64,000 nucleotides of DNA from Echinarachnius parma. Its lineage: Eukaryota > Echinodermata > Echinoidea > Clypeasteroida > Echinarachniidae. The translations under genes were made by a program, and so were the position numbers. Position 1 is the stretch's first letter. Each line of letters starts with the position of its first letter. The stretch covers positions 104,501 through 168,500 of the forward strand of contig JBAMJV010003042.1 of the NCBI GenBank assembly GCA_037951105.1. Direction: 5' to 3'. Positions 11,110-23,067 of the stretch are shown one piece after another. Below the pieces are notes generated by a model. That model made no database searches. It was not told the origin of the DNA and worked only from the letters and a program-made list of their open reading frames with translations.

Positions 11110-11782
11110 GGTTATCTTTTTCTCATCTAAAACTCATCGTTCTGTGTGTGTCATGTGAGTGAGTCATGTTATAATGTGTTGGTTTCCATCAAATAGTAGG
11201 TAAGACACAGATTGGTTGAGCCCAGCCTATTTTATAAATATTATGATCGCAGTGCTTAATTTATCTTTTAATTATCTTTTAATTTATCTTTTTAATAAAA
11301 TTAACAAGATGACTGATGACAATACATACAATTTTTACATGCATGTTTGTAAGTTTCATAACCAAGAGAATGCAGCAATGGAACTTTACTTTTTCCTTGT
11401 GATTGTAGTCCTACATTATCTTCATTGAACGCAAATTAATGGGGTTGTATTTGATTGGTAATTTAGTATCGTGACATGTCTTGTCTGGAGCTGCATGACA
11501 CCACAAAATGACCGAATACACCCTTTCACATTATTTTTTAATTTTAGACCAGTCTTAAATCTAAACAAAGAACTTTGAAAATAACACTTTTCAGTGAATT
11601 TGTAATTTTGTATTACATTGAACTTCATGAACACTTCAGGTGGCTCCACATTCAGATTTTCAGAGGTCCTTTTCTGCCTGTTAGTGTCTAAATTGTTCTG
11701 AGTCGGCCAGTCGCTGTGTATTTTTTAAAATTGGTATATAAGTGATTTGGATCTGACATACAATGTAGTCTTTTTACTTGAA
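11110..11782. other. AT-rich unique DNA
   Basis: No gene or transposon ends recognised. Confidence 0.4.
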
Positions 11783-11804
11783 CCCCCCCCCCCCCCCCCC
11801 CCCC
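11783..11804. repeat. Poly-C run (22 bp)
   Basis: Uninterrupted C run, followed by A-rich sequence. Confidence 0.9.
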
Positions 11805-11935
11805 AACCAAAAAAATAAATAAAATACTTGAACAAATAATTTAAATATTAAACAAAATTAATTTGAATAATTTTTTAAAAAAGAGGTTAAAATATCTTTT
11901 TATTTAGATAATTTTAGGAAATGTTTTAACCCGTT

Positions 11936-12011
11936 CTTTACGGGATCCGGGTGGGCTATGTACATGTACAAAGTCTATGGGGATTTTATAATCTCAAAGG
12001 GAATGGGTTAA
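11936..12011. mobile_element. TTAACCC hairpin MITE fragment
   Basis: Starts ttaacccgttctttacggg and ends gggaatgggttaa, with a middle 'tacaaagtctatgggg' resembling the 'catagacttcatac' part of the copy at 15261-15348. The inverted repeat is imperfect, so this is a diverged member. Confidence 0.6.
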
Positions 12012-13200
12012 GGATATTAGAAAAAAGTTGAAGGCTCGATGTGAAAAGGGCATGTCTTTGTGTAATCCCCCTCATCTCTATGGGGTTATAATTGCCCATC
12101 TATAGGTTTGTCTAGTAAAGCGTCAACAGAACCTTTGGACCGTAACATCACTAACCCAGTGACGTCACCAATCAAAACAAACTTGGTGTACCATAGACAG
12201 ACCCAAAATCACCCAATGCTCTATATTTATGTAACGTATCACGACTCTTTTGCAATCTGCAATTTCCTTCGGAATAACATTGAATTGAACTTGTTTCCAA
12301 ATCATAAACATCATCATTATTTACAAAGGATAATTAACACAAAACAAACAAAGAAGAAACAAAACATGCACATTATGAAAATAAGGGGGTTATAAAAAGT
12401 CACATGGGATTTATGGCATGTACATGTACGAATAAAAAGAACAATTTAACAAATTAATGATATAATTTACGAATGATATTAATTACATACCTTTCACACA
12501 AATAAAGTATAATTTAGTTTCTGACTGTCAGAAATGTCACCAACCGTCCTGGTAACCAATGGAAACAAATTTTTTGTACAGACTAACTCAAATCCCCATA
12601 TCATGACCCTTTAACAATGCATTCTTTGATATGGATCTGTGATTACTCATAGAATATACTTCAGTTAACACCTATCAACTGTAACATATCTAGTTTGTGT
12701 CGTCACCATTGTAAACAAACTTTGAATGAATACAGACACACAAAAATCTCTACATCACTACCCTAATACAATGATTCAAATGGAACGTATAGTGTACGTA
12801 CATATTGTACATGTAATAAAAACTTTTGAACTGTAAACTCACCATAGTCGGTGGTGTTACCAATATGAACACCAAAATATTGTACAGACACATGAAAGAA
12901 AACTGACAGTTGCTATTAAACTAATTTAGATCAAATGTTAGAGAATCTATGGAATACCTGTAGTGTTATCATTAACGATGGCCCGTGGATGGCTAAATGG
13001 CTCTGAGTCCCCATGTATTTTGTTTATTGGTATTCAATGATTTGGAGCCAACATACATATAGCACATACATGTATTTGTATGATTAAATAGAGATTCTAT
13101 TAATTAAATAATGTTGTTCCAAATATACAATAACAATCTAGTTAACAAATTTACATTGACATTTGTCTATGGTAACACCTAGGCACATTGAAGTAAAGGA
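12012..13200. other. AT-rich DNA, no gene seen
   Basis: No coding exon, RNA gene or paired transposon ends recognised. Several tacatgta palindromes occur. Confidence 0.4.
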
Positions 13201-14310
13201 TCTTGTTGCAATTCTTGTAGAGTACGAGGAGTAGATTCAGTTAGTTCTGGGCAGTTTGGACTAGTAATATGACTGGTTATCTGCCATATACATGTACTTG
13301 ACCAAGCTACAGACAGCGAGTAAGTACATTCGGAAGGACTCATTCTGATAGCTTTCGCTCATAATCTTTTACACGTTTTATACTTGTATTTGCATACATT
13401 CAGAAGTGAGTGTGTGTGTGTGTGTGTGTGTGGGGTGGGGTCAGATTTGGAACTTGGGAGAATTGTTAGTTTATCATGTACAAATGAATGGCAGTTCCAG
13501 TCAGTTCTGGGCAGTTTGGACGAGTAATATGGCTGGTTATCTGTGGCCGAGAGCACGATCATGACCCAGGACCAGACCTAGTTCCACTGATCTCTAAATA
13601 TGCTTATGTGTAATCCTTTACAGATGAATGAGTAAAGGTGGTATGTGTGCTCTGCTACGTTATGTTAATTTTACGCAATTCTAGCATATTGACATCAATG
13701 AGTTAGAGCCAATGTTGCTAATTACCACGGTAAATGTCGCTGGTCCGTAATCGGGCCCCTGCCCCCTGTATTCTGTAATGTACTTGACTAATCTACATAC
13801 AGTGTAAACAGTAGGCAAGAAAATTCACGATTCATACTAATAACCTTGGCTCTTAGCCAGGTACATGGGAAAGTGCGATATCAAAAAACTCTTAAAGGCA
13901 CTGCCTCGTCTATTCCAGAGGGCGCTAAAAATTTCTTTGAGAGTAATATAGCTGGTTATCTGTTGTGTACTTGACCAACCCACAGACAGCCTAAAAAGAG
14001 ATAATATTTGCAATACAAGGACTCAGAATGCTAATAACCTTGGCTCTTTGCCAGGTACATACGAAAGTGCGATATCAAGAAACTCTTAAAGGTATTGTGT
14101 CGTCTATTCCAGAGGGCGCTAAAAAGACTTCTTTGACGTCTTGTCTCTGTGTAGTATGGCAGGTTGTAATGCACTCAACCTATCTACAGACAGTGAAAAG
14201 AGAGAGTAAGAACATTCGCAAGGACTCATAAATAGCCAGACAATGTACATGGGTAAGCAATATCAAGAAACTTAAAGGTACTGTCCTCAATTACTGATGG
14301 CGTTAACACA
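13201..14310. repeat. Degenerate tandem array, ~260-bp unit, with (TG)n
   Basis: The motif agtaatat(g/a)(a/g)ctggttatctg recurs at 13263, 13523 and 13942, with a more diverged version near 14150. Accompanying blocks such as 'cagttctgggcagtttgga', 'tattccagagggcgctaaaaa' and 'ctacagacag' recur with them. A (TG)n microsatellite sits at about 13410-13432. Units differ by indels, so the array is old. Confidence 0.75.
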
Positions 14311-14827
14311 TTTATGTGGGCAGCGCCATGTGGTCTCATTGACTAGGTGGGTACTGACTGCTAAACTCACACAATCCTGTTTAATACAAGTTCATAGCCT
14401 CATAGTTTTGTGGACAGTACTTAGCAAGTTCTTCTTGCTTCGTGAGCTTGTCATTGATGACATTGTTTTCGACAGCAGTCAGTCTAAGAAAAACTCTTCC
14501 AAGGTATTAAAAAAGCCAGTGTACAGTTATATGCAAATTAAAGTATTCTATTGTCAGGTCTACATCTGCCTCGTAGTAAGAGGATGTTGTATTTACAGAA
14601 AGGAAGATAGTATTGACAAGGGGTCAATACAAGTAAAACGTCTTTTGATGTCAAAGAGCTTGCTGACAAAGCAACATTTATTGACTTGTGGAAACCAGCG
14701 CTGGTGCTTTCTATTTGAGTTGGAATGAAGTCAGAAGTAATGATGGAGGAGGTGAAGGGTGTTGTTTCTTTTGAAGTTGTCAAGGAAGTAGTTAGTAAAA
14801 ATGTTTAAATACTGTGTATATCTAACG
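14311..14827. other. Unique DNA with an uninformative 143-codon frame
   Basis: An open frame spans 14297-14728 on the plus strand, but it starts inside the preceding tandem array and shows no domain, signal or composition suggesting a protein. I treat the stretch as non-coding. Confidence 0.4.
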
Positions 14828-15086
14828 CAGGGCTCAACACTACTGTAGCACTTGCAAGTACAAATTAGTGTCGGGCAAGTAAAATTTAATAAATTGTCTA
14901 GTTTGCTTGCCCAATCGGGCAACTATATAATTGTTCAACTATGAGAGAGCAATGTTATTTCATATGTAAATCTCATCTAGAAGTAAGAGGGCAAGTACAT
15001 TTTTTGTTTGGGCAAGTAAAATGTCCAAATTTATGATTTTACTTGCCCGAACGGCCCAGTACAGAAAAAAAAGTTAGTGTGGAGGC
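14828..15086. mobile_element. 'cttgcccga' element, copy 1
   Basis: Bounded by agggctcaacactac at the left and gttagtgtggaggc at the right. The interior repeats gggcaagtaaaa in both orientations (cttgcccaatcgggcaa). A copy in the opposite orientation, interrupted by another transposon, is at 39848-40421. No ORF. It is probably a non-autonomous DNA transposon. Confidence 0.75.
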
Positions 15087-15260
15087 TTGTCTAACAGTTT
15101 GATTGGATAGCATCTTTTGTTTAATTTCAGAAAGGAAGAGATATCGATCGATCGACAAACCAATGATACAATTAAACTTCCTTTTCCATGGGACAGGGTG
15201 AGTTTTATTAGGTTATCATCTCGGTAGAATGAAAGAAAGTGGACAGTATTGATAGTGCTT

Positions 15261-15348
15261 GTTCACGTTAACCCCTTCCCCTCGAGATTCTGAAATACCC
15301 ATAGACTTCATACATAGCCCACCAGGTTCCCATAGTCAAGGGGTGAAC
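15261..15348. mobile_element. TTAACCC hairpin MITE, subtype ii
   Basis: The ends gttcacgttaacccctt and caaggggtgaac are inverted. The middle 'gagattctgaaataccc.tagactt.atacatagccca' matches the copy at 36013-36088. Confidence 0.7.
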
Positions 15349-15875
15349 AGGCGTGACGTCTGCGAATCTAAGGGGTATGAAGTTTGGGGACTGATTCCTT
15401 TTGACGTACATTCACGCGTGATTAGCGGTGCGGTAAAACTATTGTCAATGCTAACCAAGTGGTGGAATTATGGGACAATGCTCCCGTTAATCCTATAATT
15501 GTTTCCCCAATTTTTCAGATCCTCCTACTGCATGTATACCCATGAAGCATACTAGCTTGGAAGCAAATTGGAGCAGAGAATTGATTCCATTACAATTGTA
15601 TACGATTTGGGGGCTGATAAAGATATCTTGCTTCAATATCAGATAAATGTAGGATTGTTATGGTTTATTGGGATACATAGCCTTGTAGTTGTAGATTTAT
15701 CCATAGACAAAAACAATGATGAAGAAGTTAGTAATAGCCTGGTTTCCTTTTAAAAATGAGTGCAAATTGATGAGTCAATATATTTTTTCATTAGTGAGGG
15801 GAGATGTGATTTACTTTTTACCAAAAAATAAAGAAAACAAAGAAGAAAGGAAATTTACTAATATGCAAAACAGTG
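15349..15875. other. Unique DNA
   Basis: No gene or repeat recognised. Confidence 0.4.
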
Positions 15876-16242
15876 TTAAAAAGGGATCTAGTAACTTTGC
15901 AAAAAGCGATGAGTGGTTGATACAATATATATTATTGTTATCTGATATGTCCACTAGGTGTTGTGTGAAAATTTCAAGTTAAATGGACTTTATATGGCCG
16001 AGTAATGCAAAGTGACATTCACCTACTCATTGCACTCACTTTGTACACAGTTCTGACGATCCGTTGGATAATTTGCCATCTGAACACTTCAATCGTAAAT
16101 ATCTTTTTAACGAAAGGGAAATTTGAAAAACCGAAACCTGTCCCATGCTTTTTTTGTTGATAAAATACAACTAGGTATGAGGAAACGGCTAGAATTTCAA
16201 TTGGATTTTGAGGATTTGGACAATGTTACTATGTCCCTTTAA
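15876..16242 (+). mobile_element. TTAA MITE family 3, copy 1
   Basis: TTAA flanks are at 15876-15879 and 16239-16242. The left end reads aagggatctagtaacttt, and the right end is its imperfect inverse, aatgttactatgtccctt. The body matches 36909-37304 and 52057-52430, including 'aacgaaagggaaatttgaaa' and 'gaggatttggacaatgtta'. No ORF. Confidence 0.85.
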
Positions 16243-16444
16243 GACTATTTAAAAAAAAGAGTATTTATTGGCTTCTAAACAAAATCAAAGTAAAAATAAC
16301 ATGTAAAGCATTCAATCATACAAATATATTAACAAAATACATTAAATGCCAGTTAATGTACAAGGATAATGATTGTTTCAATGTAATAAACAATAATTAA
16401 ATAATTAAATAAATTTAAGACTTGGACTTTGGTATCACATGCCA
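16243..16444. other. AT-rich spacer
   Basis: AT-rich, with no features recognised. Confidence 0.3.
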
Positions 16445-16850
16445 TCTAGACCACAGGCCCAGTATTTTCCAGACTTGTCCTGAATGTGTTTAGATTGAAA
16501 TAGGTTTCCTGATAAATCAGGAGCTTATCTCAGGAAGTCCTTGTACAGTGTGAATTGCTTCCTATGAACTTGGCACTTGCCAAAGTGGTTTTGTGGACTT
16601 TTCTTAAATGTAAAGGGGTCATTCAATGCCAAATCACCCAATTGACTATTGAAAGTTGGTTGAGACCACAGCCAGAGTATGTTGGTATGACATGCATTCT
16701 CCAGAGTCCACAGCCAGAGTATCTTGGGGACCAGTCCTGAATATATGTTTAAATTAAAAGAGGTTTCCTGATAAATCCAGAGCTTATCTCAGGAAGTCCT
16801 TGTACAGTGTGAATTGCTTCCTATGAACTTGGCACTTGCCAAAGTGGTTT
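16445..16850. repeat. Tandem duplication, ~254-bp period, well conserved
   Basis: A ~100-bp block beginning 'gtttcctgataaatc' and containing 'cttatctcaggaagtccttg' is nearly identical at about 16500-16595 and 16755-16850. Each copy is preceded by 'tccagacttgtcctgaat' or 'ggaccagtcctgaat', remnants of the TTAACCC hairpin MITE. The hairpin fragment was therefore part of the duplicated unit. Confidence 0.85.
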
Positions 16851-16867
16851 TTATCTTTAAAGGATCT

Positions 16868-18075
16868 TTAAAGGGATAGATCAACGCTCGAAATTAACTT
16901 TTTTTGCTGGTGGCCCGATCGGGCAAGTAGAATTGGTATTTATCCAATATTGGTGGCCCGAAACAGAAATTTGGTGGCCCGAAAAAACAAGGAAAAACAA
17001 AAGAAAACAGTGATCGGTAATCTTAGCTTTTCATAAGAATTAATTAATGAAAATAACATCTAAAATCACCACCCTGATCAAAAATCCGTAAAGGAATATA
17101 TAAACCCAACATTGAATCAGTAAAAGGTAATTTTGGAGTGATGAAATGTTACAATTTCAGCCCTTTCTCTGTGCGATTTTGTCAACTTACAAGTTCATAT
17201 CAAAGTTGAAATTATAGTTTATACACAAAACAACATGCATGGGACTGAACTGGAACTCTCACAAAATTGGCATGAAACATCTACAAAAGTACAAAACTAG
17301 ATAAAACAAAATCTGTACTACCTTATTATGAGTCCTATATTTGAAGTTCTTTCAAATTATGTGATGCTTTGAAAGATAATAAGGCCTTTCTGGCTTTCTT
17401 GCCCAAACGAATTTGCGCAAATTGGACTGAATTGAAGACAAGTCAAAGCATAGTTGCAGAGTTGACTAGACTGTGTGTGGCTATGCGAATTGCTGTATTA
17501 AGCTGATGTACATACCGTCCCCATTTATAATACATGGGGCCAGTACAAGGTACCAGCATGTGTGTACACTTCTAGTTCTACTTGTATGCACTATACGGGT
17601 AAATCAGTCTTTCTCTTTGTTGTTTGTCTCCCCAAGACGTCATAATTTTCATAGGCACCTCCAGAACGAGATGAATTTTTCTGTCTAATCACGCACATTT
17701 CTCCAGATTATCGCCGTTAGCAGATTTGCGCTCGCTATTTTGCTGATTTTTTCCACTGATTTCCTTTGTTTTTTATGCCTGGTTTCGGCGATGTTTGAAA
17801 TGTCAAATTTTCAGATTTACATTTGGAAATCTTACTGGCCCAATCGGGCCACTAAAATAGAGCAATTATGATTTTTTTGTGGCCCGACAGAGATTTTTGG
17901 TGGCCCCGGGCCATCGGGCCTGTGCTAATTTTGAGCGTTGGATAGATAGATAGTAACTTTGTTGATATGTGCAAAAACTGACGGGTTAATAGAATGTATA
18001 TTTCTGTGATGTCCAATGAGTCCACAGTAATGAGCAAAATGCAAAGTGATGTTTGCTAACCCATTGCCATAACAG
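16868..18075 (+). mobile_element. TTAA MITE family 3, copy split by a 1.06 kb insertion
   Basis: 16868-16881 reads ttaaagggatagat, and 17941 onward continues 'gatagatagatagtaacttt' then 'gttgatatgtgcaaaaactg', matching family 3 up to about 18075 ('gagcaaaatgcaaagtgat'). The right terminus is missing. The split is explained by the element at 16882-17940. Confidence 0.75.
16882..17940. mobile_element. 'gctcgaaatta / ggtggcccga' element, ~1.06 kb, 7-8 bp TSD
   Basis: The ends are caacgctcgaaatta and taattttgagcgttg (one mismatch). The direct flanks are GATAGAT on both sides (16875-16881 and 17941-17947), extending to GGATAGAT if the last G is counted as flank. Subterminal ggtggcccgat and cgggcc segments are shared with 56768-56937 and weaker remnants near 61870-62060 and 63462-63710. 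A 7-8 bp TSD is hAT-like (inference). No ORF of note. Confidence 0.8.
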
Positions 18076-18239
18076 TTGTAAATTTATGTCAAATTATGGT
18101 AAAAGCTATGGCAACAGCCAATGAACCTGATGTTTACAATAATAACTGACCAGGCCATTACCTTAGCGAACGAGACGTTACAAAATTTATAATCGAATGT
18201 AGAAATTCAGTCACACCTCACTTCTCAAGGGCTCTCAAA

Positions 18240-18640
18240 GGACTCTTTCAACATTTGTTTTTGAAATAGCATTTAAATGTGCGTGGAATTCAAATACACC
18301 ATTTTGATTCAAACTTTAAGTAAATTCCTCAGAATAGCAAAATTGTTTTTCGCCATGAGTGCCATTGAGTGGGCATTTTCTTCTTTAAAATTTGTCCTAA
18401 AATAAGCTTTCAAACGTGCCTTGAATACTCGAGTAAGACTTCTGTTTGAAAAAGATTATTCCTTTTTAAAAACAAACAATGATGAATAAACATGCCATGT
18501 ACAAGAAGCAATATGTAGAAAATTTAAAAAATGATTTCAAAATGTATTATGAAATAACTTTCAAATGTGCAATGAATTCATAAGCAACGTGTCAAGTCAA
18601 AGGAAGTAAGGCCCTTCTGTCAGTAACATAAGCAGGACAT
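18240..18640. repeat. Degenerate tandem repeat, ~140-bp period
   Basis: Three diverged copies of 'aata.c.ttcaaa.gtgc.ttgaattca' occur near 18268, 18403 and 18555. Divergence is high. Confidence 0.55.
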
Positions 18641-18644
18641 TTGA

Positions 18645-18845
18645 CTTTCAAAAGGATCTAGTAACATTTTCCAAATCCACAAATCTTCTTCATCAGAAAT
18701 GGAGTGGTTCCCTCATACCTTGTTGTATGCGTATTACCAATATAAGCATAGAACAGGTTTTTGTGTTTCAAATTTCCCTTTCCTTAGAAAGATATTTACG
18801 ATTGAAGTGTTTGGGTTTTTAATTATCCACTGGATAGTCATATAA
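18645..18845 (-). mobile_element. TTAA MITE family 3, truncated minus-strand copy
   Basis: Reads, in reverse complement, the right half of family 3: 'ctagtaacattttccaaatcc', 'ctcataccttgttgta', 'aaatttccctttcc', 'ttatccactggat'. The terminal ttaaaggg is degraded and the left half is absent. Confidence 0.65.
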
Positions 18846-18859
18846 CCGTTTTGTTAATA

Positions 18860-18991
18860 TTTTAACCCATCACATGTTGGAACCTGGTTTTAAAAGTCTA
18901 GGGGGAGACTGCAGTTTGTTTTAAGGGTACTTTGGAGAAGTTTTTTTTGATGCATTCAATTTTAACCCATCAAATGCTGGAACCTGGTTTA
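18860..18991. repeat. Direct repeat of a hairpin-like segment (~99-bp period)
   Basis: The sequence ttttaacccatca(c/a)atg followed by (t/c)tggaacctggttt occurs at 18860 and 18959. The ttaacccat start resembles the TTAACCC hairpin family, so this may be a duplicated half-hairpin. Confidence 0.6.
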
Positions 18992-20690
18992 TTAGTACAT
19001 ATAATTTCTATGGTGACTGCAAAACATAGAAAGAAACGGGTGAGTTTACTTCATGTGACATTGGGATGTTTTATCTCTCACTTGAAACTATTATTCAGCT
19101 CTCTTTCATTATTCTGATGTCAAGCTGTCGCAGGATAAAACAAAATCAATTTTCTTTTGCATGGGGCGTATATCTCTTTGTGCTTGCATTTAATCGCAGG
19201 ATTTTTACTTGAAGGTACATGTATGAGGGATTAATTAACTCTCAGATGCAGGTGTACATACTATTTCTTCAAGGGCATGGAACCCTCAAAATAAGTTGTT
19301 GTTTTTTCCCCTGAATATATTTGCCAGTTGTTTTTTTTTTTCGAGTGCGGGGCAGGGAAGAGGGGTGGGCTAAATAATCCCCAGCCCCAGGGTATTTCCT
19401 CCCTGCTTGGACCATCATTTCAACTACGAGGGTATCTTTATCTAGTCTGCTGATTGGTTGATTAACGCCCTGTGGTGTCTGCTGCACTGTCAGCGGGCGA
19501 GACATTCATCGCTTTTGATCTGCTCGGCAGAATACGAGCTGGTAATTAGTCACGTAACATCTAATGTGACCGGCCAACATCGCAACTAGTCAGCCAGGGC
19601 GATCAATCAATGTGCGCCCGGGCTTAAAGTAGTACAAGGGAGGGGAAAAATACTCATTAAAACAACATGAGAGCTTTATGCATCAACTTTTCAAATTCGA
19701 TTTTTGGGTGGCCCGATGTTTAATGGAGTAGTTTGAGTTGCGAGGCGACAGTGATGGATGGGAACGGGGAAGCGGAACTAGCGTTGGTGTTTCCATCTTT
19801 GTGACGCGTTGGTTGGGAGTAATGCACTTGTTGAATAATCCCCTGTTTTTTTAGATTTCAATTTTAATTTGCATTTTTGTCTAATATAAGCAATAATTTG
19901 TTGTTGATTTTTTTACTGGGCCTAATACTAGATGAATGCTGCACCCATATCCAACGGATACAATGCAGTATTTGGTAAATTAATACAATGACAAAATATG
20001 TGAGACTATTCAATTATTTTCCCCAAGGGTTTTTCTATAAATGATGCTTCTTACAACCTTTTTTTTTCATTAGTGGACATATATAATCAGACCACTTCTC
20101 TTCCCAAGACCTCAAGTCGAATCTTTCTGAGACAATCATGCAATTAACTGATGACTTACTGTATATCTCTGTCTAGCAGGTGTTCTTTATGCATTTATAC
20201 TTTACAATCAATTCTTTAATTAAATTACATCTGTAGTGACATGTGTTTTAATATTTTTCACTGGATGTTACTAGTTAAATTTGCCTACCTATTGTTTGAA
20301 ACCTTGGCATTAATTGGACTCCTAAGGTGAGGCAGTTGGATTTAAAGGTATAATCACGGTTATGAATTGCAATGAAGAATTATACTGCAAACAAATGTTT
20401 TATCTTGCCTTAGTAATAAAATGACAGTCAATATGGGGCCAGAACTTTGAACCCTAGAATATCTTTATGTTTAGGAACCTTGTCAGAATCTTTGTCATAG
20501 GCGGAAATAACTTTCTCTTCTGCTAGAATCGATAGCTCAAGCCCCCCATTGACTCTTTTAACATGATTGTTATTAACCGTTTTGTAAAGGGTTCTGATGT
20601 CTTTTTGTCTAGTCCCACCAACCCAATTACTGCCTTCACCAGCACAGAGGGAGCAAATTAAAACCCTGACAACTTGATCATGTGACTTGT
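18992..20690. other. Unique AT-rich DNA, no gene seen
   Basis: No coding exon, RNA or paired transposon ends recognised in about 1.7 kb. A short 'gggtggcccgatg' near 19705 may be a scrap of the ggtggcccga family. Confidence 0.4.
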
Positions 20691-21078
20691 GAACATTGTT
20701 AGGAAGTCATGCTGTGGCATTAACGACAAGACAAGATAGTGCGTCTGTTCCTTATAGAGTAGGTAACCTTTGCAGCCATGGAATAAACCATATATTCAAA
20801 AGAAAAAAATACAACTATTTGAAACTTCCAACAAATATTTATACTAATAACTCCTAGACTCCTTGATAATAGCAACTATTACTGATTTCAATGAAAATAA
20901 AAAGTATGCCTTTTAAAAGAACTGTTCCATAATAGTTCGGTCCAACTGAGAGTTAAGTTCAACTAAAGATCTTTGTGAAACAGCCCCAGGTCCTTTGTTG
21001 GGAAGTCATGTGGGGGCATTAACCCTCTGGTTGACATGGTAGATTATATAAAATCAGATCTCTCGGTTTGTTCCTTAA
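20691..21078. repeat. Diverged direct repeat around 'gaagtcatg..g.ggcattaac'
   Basis: A block from 'ggaagtcatg' through 'ggcattaac' to 'tgttcctta' occurs near 20700-20756 and 21000-21076. The second copy contains extra sequence starting ccctctgg after ttaa. Confidence 0.5.
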
Positions 21079-21514
21079 AGGGTACCACCACCCAAAAATA
21101 ATATTCTTATTATATAAAGGTACCATCTTTAGTATTCCATTCCTTCAACAACTTCACAAAAATATGTTTTCAGAAAAAAATATATAATTGGAAAACGCAT
21201 CACCATTCTCAACCATGCGTTCATGCGGTCTGAATTGCGTAGACTATATGCGTGCAGAGCCAGAGCGCACTGTGCAGAGCGAATGAATCATCCGGGAATC
21301 TATTGACGTATGCGTACGCGTGAAAGCATTGGCGCACTCGCAAATGCTTGGCCCGTATGGAACCAGGAAATAGCAGTGGTTCCGTAAGTGGTGGAAATTA
21401 ATTGCTTTGTTTATGAATTACACAACCCTTTGCAAAATGTTGGGTATCTATTTGATATCACAAAACGATACCAAAACATATAATAATGTGTTGTCCTTTG
21501 CCTGGTGGTCCCCT
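21079..21514 (+). mobile_element. Element X copy 2: 436-bp TTAA-flanked MITE
   Basis: TTAA flanks are at 21075-21078 and 21515-21518. The ends agggtaccaccaccca and ggtggtcccct and most of the body match 7683-8124, including 'ggcccgtatggaacca' and 'tggttccgtaagtggtgg'. No ORF. Confidence 0.9.
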
Positions 21515-21554
21515 TTAACCCTCTGAGTGTCATGCTCGATTTGAGTCAAAATAC

Positions 21555-21835
21555 TCATGAAATTTGTTTCTGAATGCACATGATGGACAGTCATGTTTAG
21601 GACTCATTACTATTACTATTACATAATTCATATTTATCTTGAGTATAGGACATGAAAATGTCAAACAATTTTGAAAAATATCTACAGATCTATTCATTTT
21701 GTTTCTAATGCACACGATAGACAAGTATATATCTTCCTTGTTTAGGACTTATTAATATTACATAATTCATATTCACCCTAAGTATAGGGCATGGAGATGT
21801 CTGAAAATGTTGAAAAATAATATATGGATTGATAA
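21555..21835. repeat. Diverged tandem duplication, ~136-bp period
   Basis: Two units share 'tttgtttctgaatgcaca.gat.gaca', 'gtttaggact.atta', 'tacataattcatatt' and 'gtatagg.catg.a.atgtc'. Confidence 0.75.
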
Positions 21836-22250
21836 TATTACTCTCTGCTTGCTTCATGCAACCAGTTCTCAAGGAGCTGTGCGTTTCCGTTTATTTATGA
21901 TCAGGGATTTTTCTAGAGCATTTCAAATCCAAGTCTTGAAGAGATCGTTTTTAATGTGAGATCAATTTTGACTCGGCGTAAGTTGCTGCTAGTAACAACA
22001 GGTGAACTACCATGGCAACAAATCAGTCGTATATCACGATTCTGTAATTTGCTTCAGACTGCAGTCTTGTTGCCATGACGATTTCTATATGGAGCCTCAG
22101 AGACTTATAGATTAATCAATTTGGAATTTTGAATTCGCTTAATGGTTATTGCTGAGCTGCATAATCACATATTACATCATGTACATGTAGGTGTGCATGA
22201 TTTTGTTTTTTCTATTTTATGAAGATGGTGTGGAGACTGGACAGGTTACA
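21836..22250. other. Unique DNA
   Basis: No gene or transposon ends recognised. Confidence 0.4.
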
Positions 22251-22355
22251 CCATGGGCGTCGATCTGTCATTGATACCCATTCATCAGGGAGGGATGATC
22301 TATTCATTCATCCCCCCCTGATGAATAGGTATTACGTAAGTATCGACGGCCATGG
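22251..22355. mobile_element. ~105-bp hairpin MITE
   Basis: The outer arms ccatgggcgtcgat and atcgacggccatgg and the inner arms tacccattcatcaggg and ccctgatgaataggta are inverted, leaving a small loop. It is non-coding. Confidence 0.75.
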
Positions 22356-22570
22356 CTTACGCTAAAAACAAGAATTAATATCTAGACAAAAAAAACTAAA
22401 GGGAAGACAGTTTGAAATTCATCTAGAGATCTTGTAGTTAGATTTCAACTAATTCTGGTTAAATACCATCAAAATGGTACCAAATATTCAAAATAACTGA
22501 TGAAACAAATTAGAACGTAAAAGTAATTTATACAAAGTAATTTTCCAGTATTCTATTTGGGGCCCTTTCA

Positions 22571-23012
22571 CATAGCTGCCAACTGTTACGAAAAATTTGT
22601 AATTGTTACGAATTTCCCACCCTCTTTACGAAATTACGAATACTCCTTCTATAATTACGAATTTTGAAAAAAAAAAAAAAAAAAAAAAAAAACGATTTTT
22701 AAAAATAAAAAAAAAAAAATTTATTTATTTATTTTTATTTTTTCGTTTTCACGTTCTTAAACGTATAGAGACAACGTTTAAGCGTAAATCTGACCAAATC
22801 ATACCTAGTAATTGTGCAAAAATGATGAAAAATAGGGCCATGGACGCCGGCCGCAATGGACTCTGCGCTTCACGCTCGACGCTCCAGGGCCCTAAAGCGG
22901 GCCCTGGACCCCGGCTAAAGGGTCTTCGCGCTTGTGATGTGCGCTTCGCGCACATGATATTCAGTTTTGCTTAAATGTTACTAATTTAAAATTCCAAATG
23001 TTGGCAGCTATG
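22571..23012. mobile_element. 442-bp element with 6-bp TSD and tacgaa repeats, copy 1
   Basis: The ends are catagctgccaac and gttggcagctatg, flanked by ctttca on both sides (22565-22570 and 23013-23018). The left part repeats 'ttacgaaa/attacgaat', then comes a long A-rich tract, then a GC-rich core with internal palindromes (ccagggcc..gggccctgg; tgcgcttcgcgca). It shares terminal bases and TSD length with 48740-49223. A hAT-type element is possible. Confidence 0.85.
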
Positions 23013-23067
23013 CTTTCAATCTGAAGTGCATCTGAAGTCTCCAGCAGGTTTTTGGGAAGTTTGTTCA

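Noticed and set aside
14297-14728. 143-codon open frame on the plus strand
   Set aside because: No domain, signal peptide or coding composition; it begins inside a degenerate tandem array. It may be chance.
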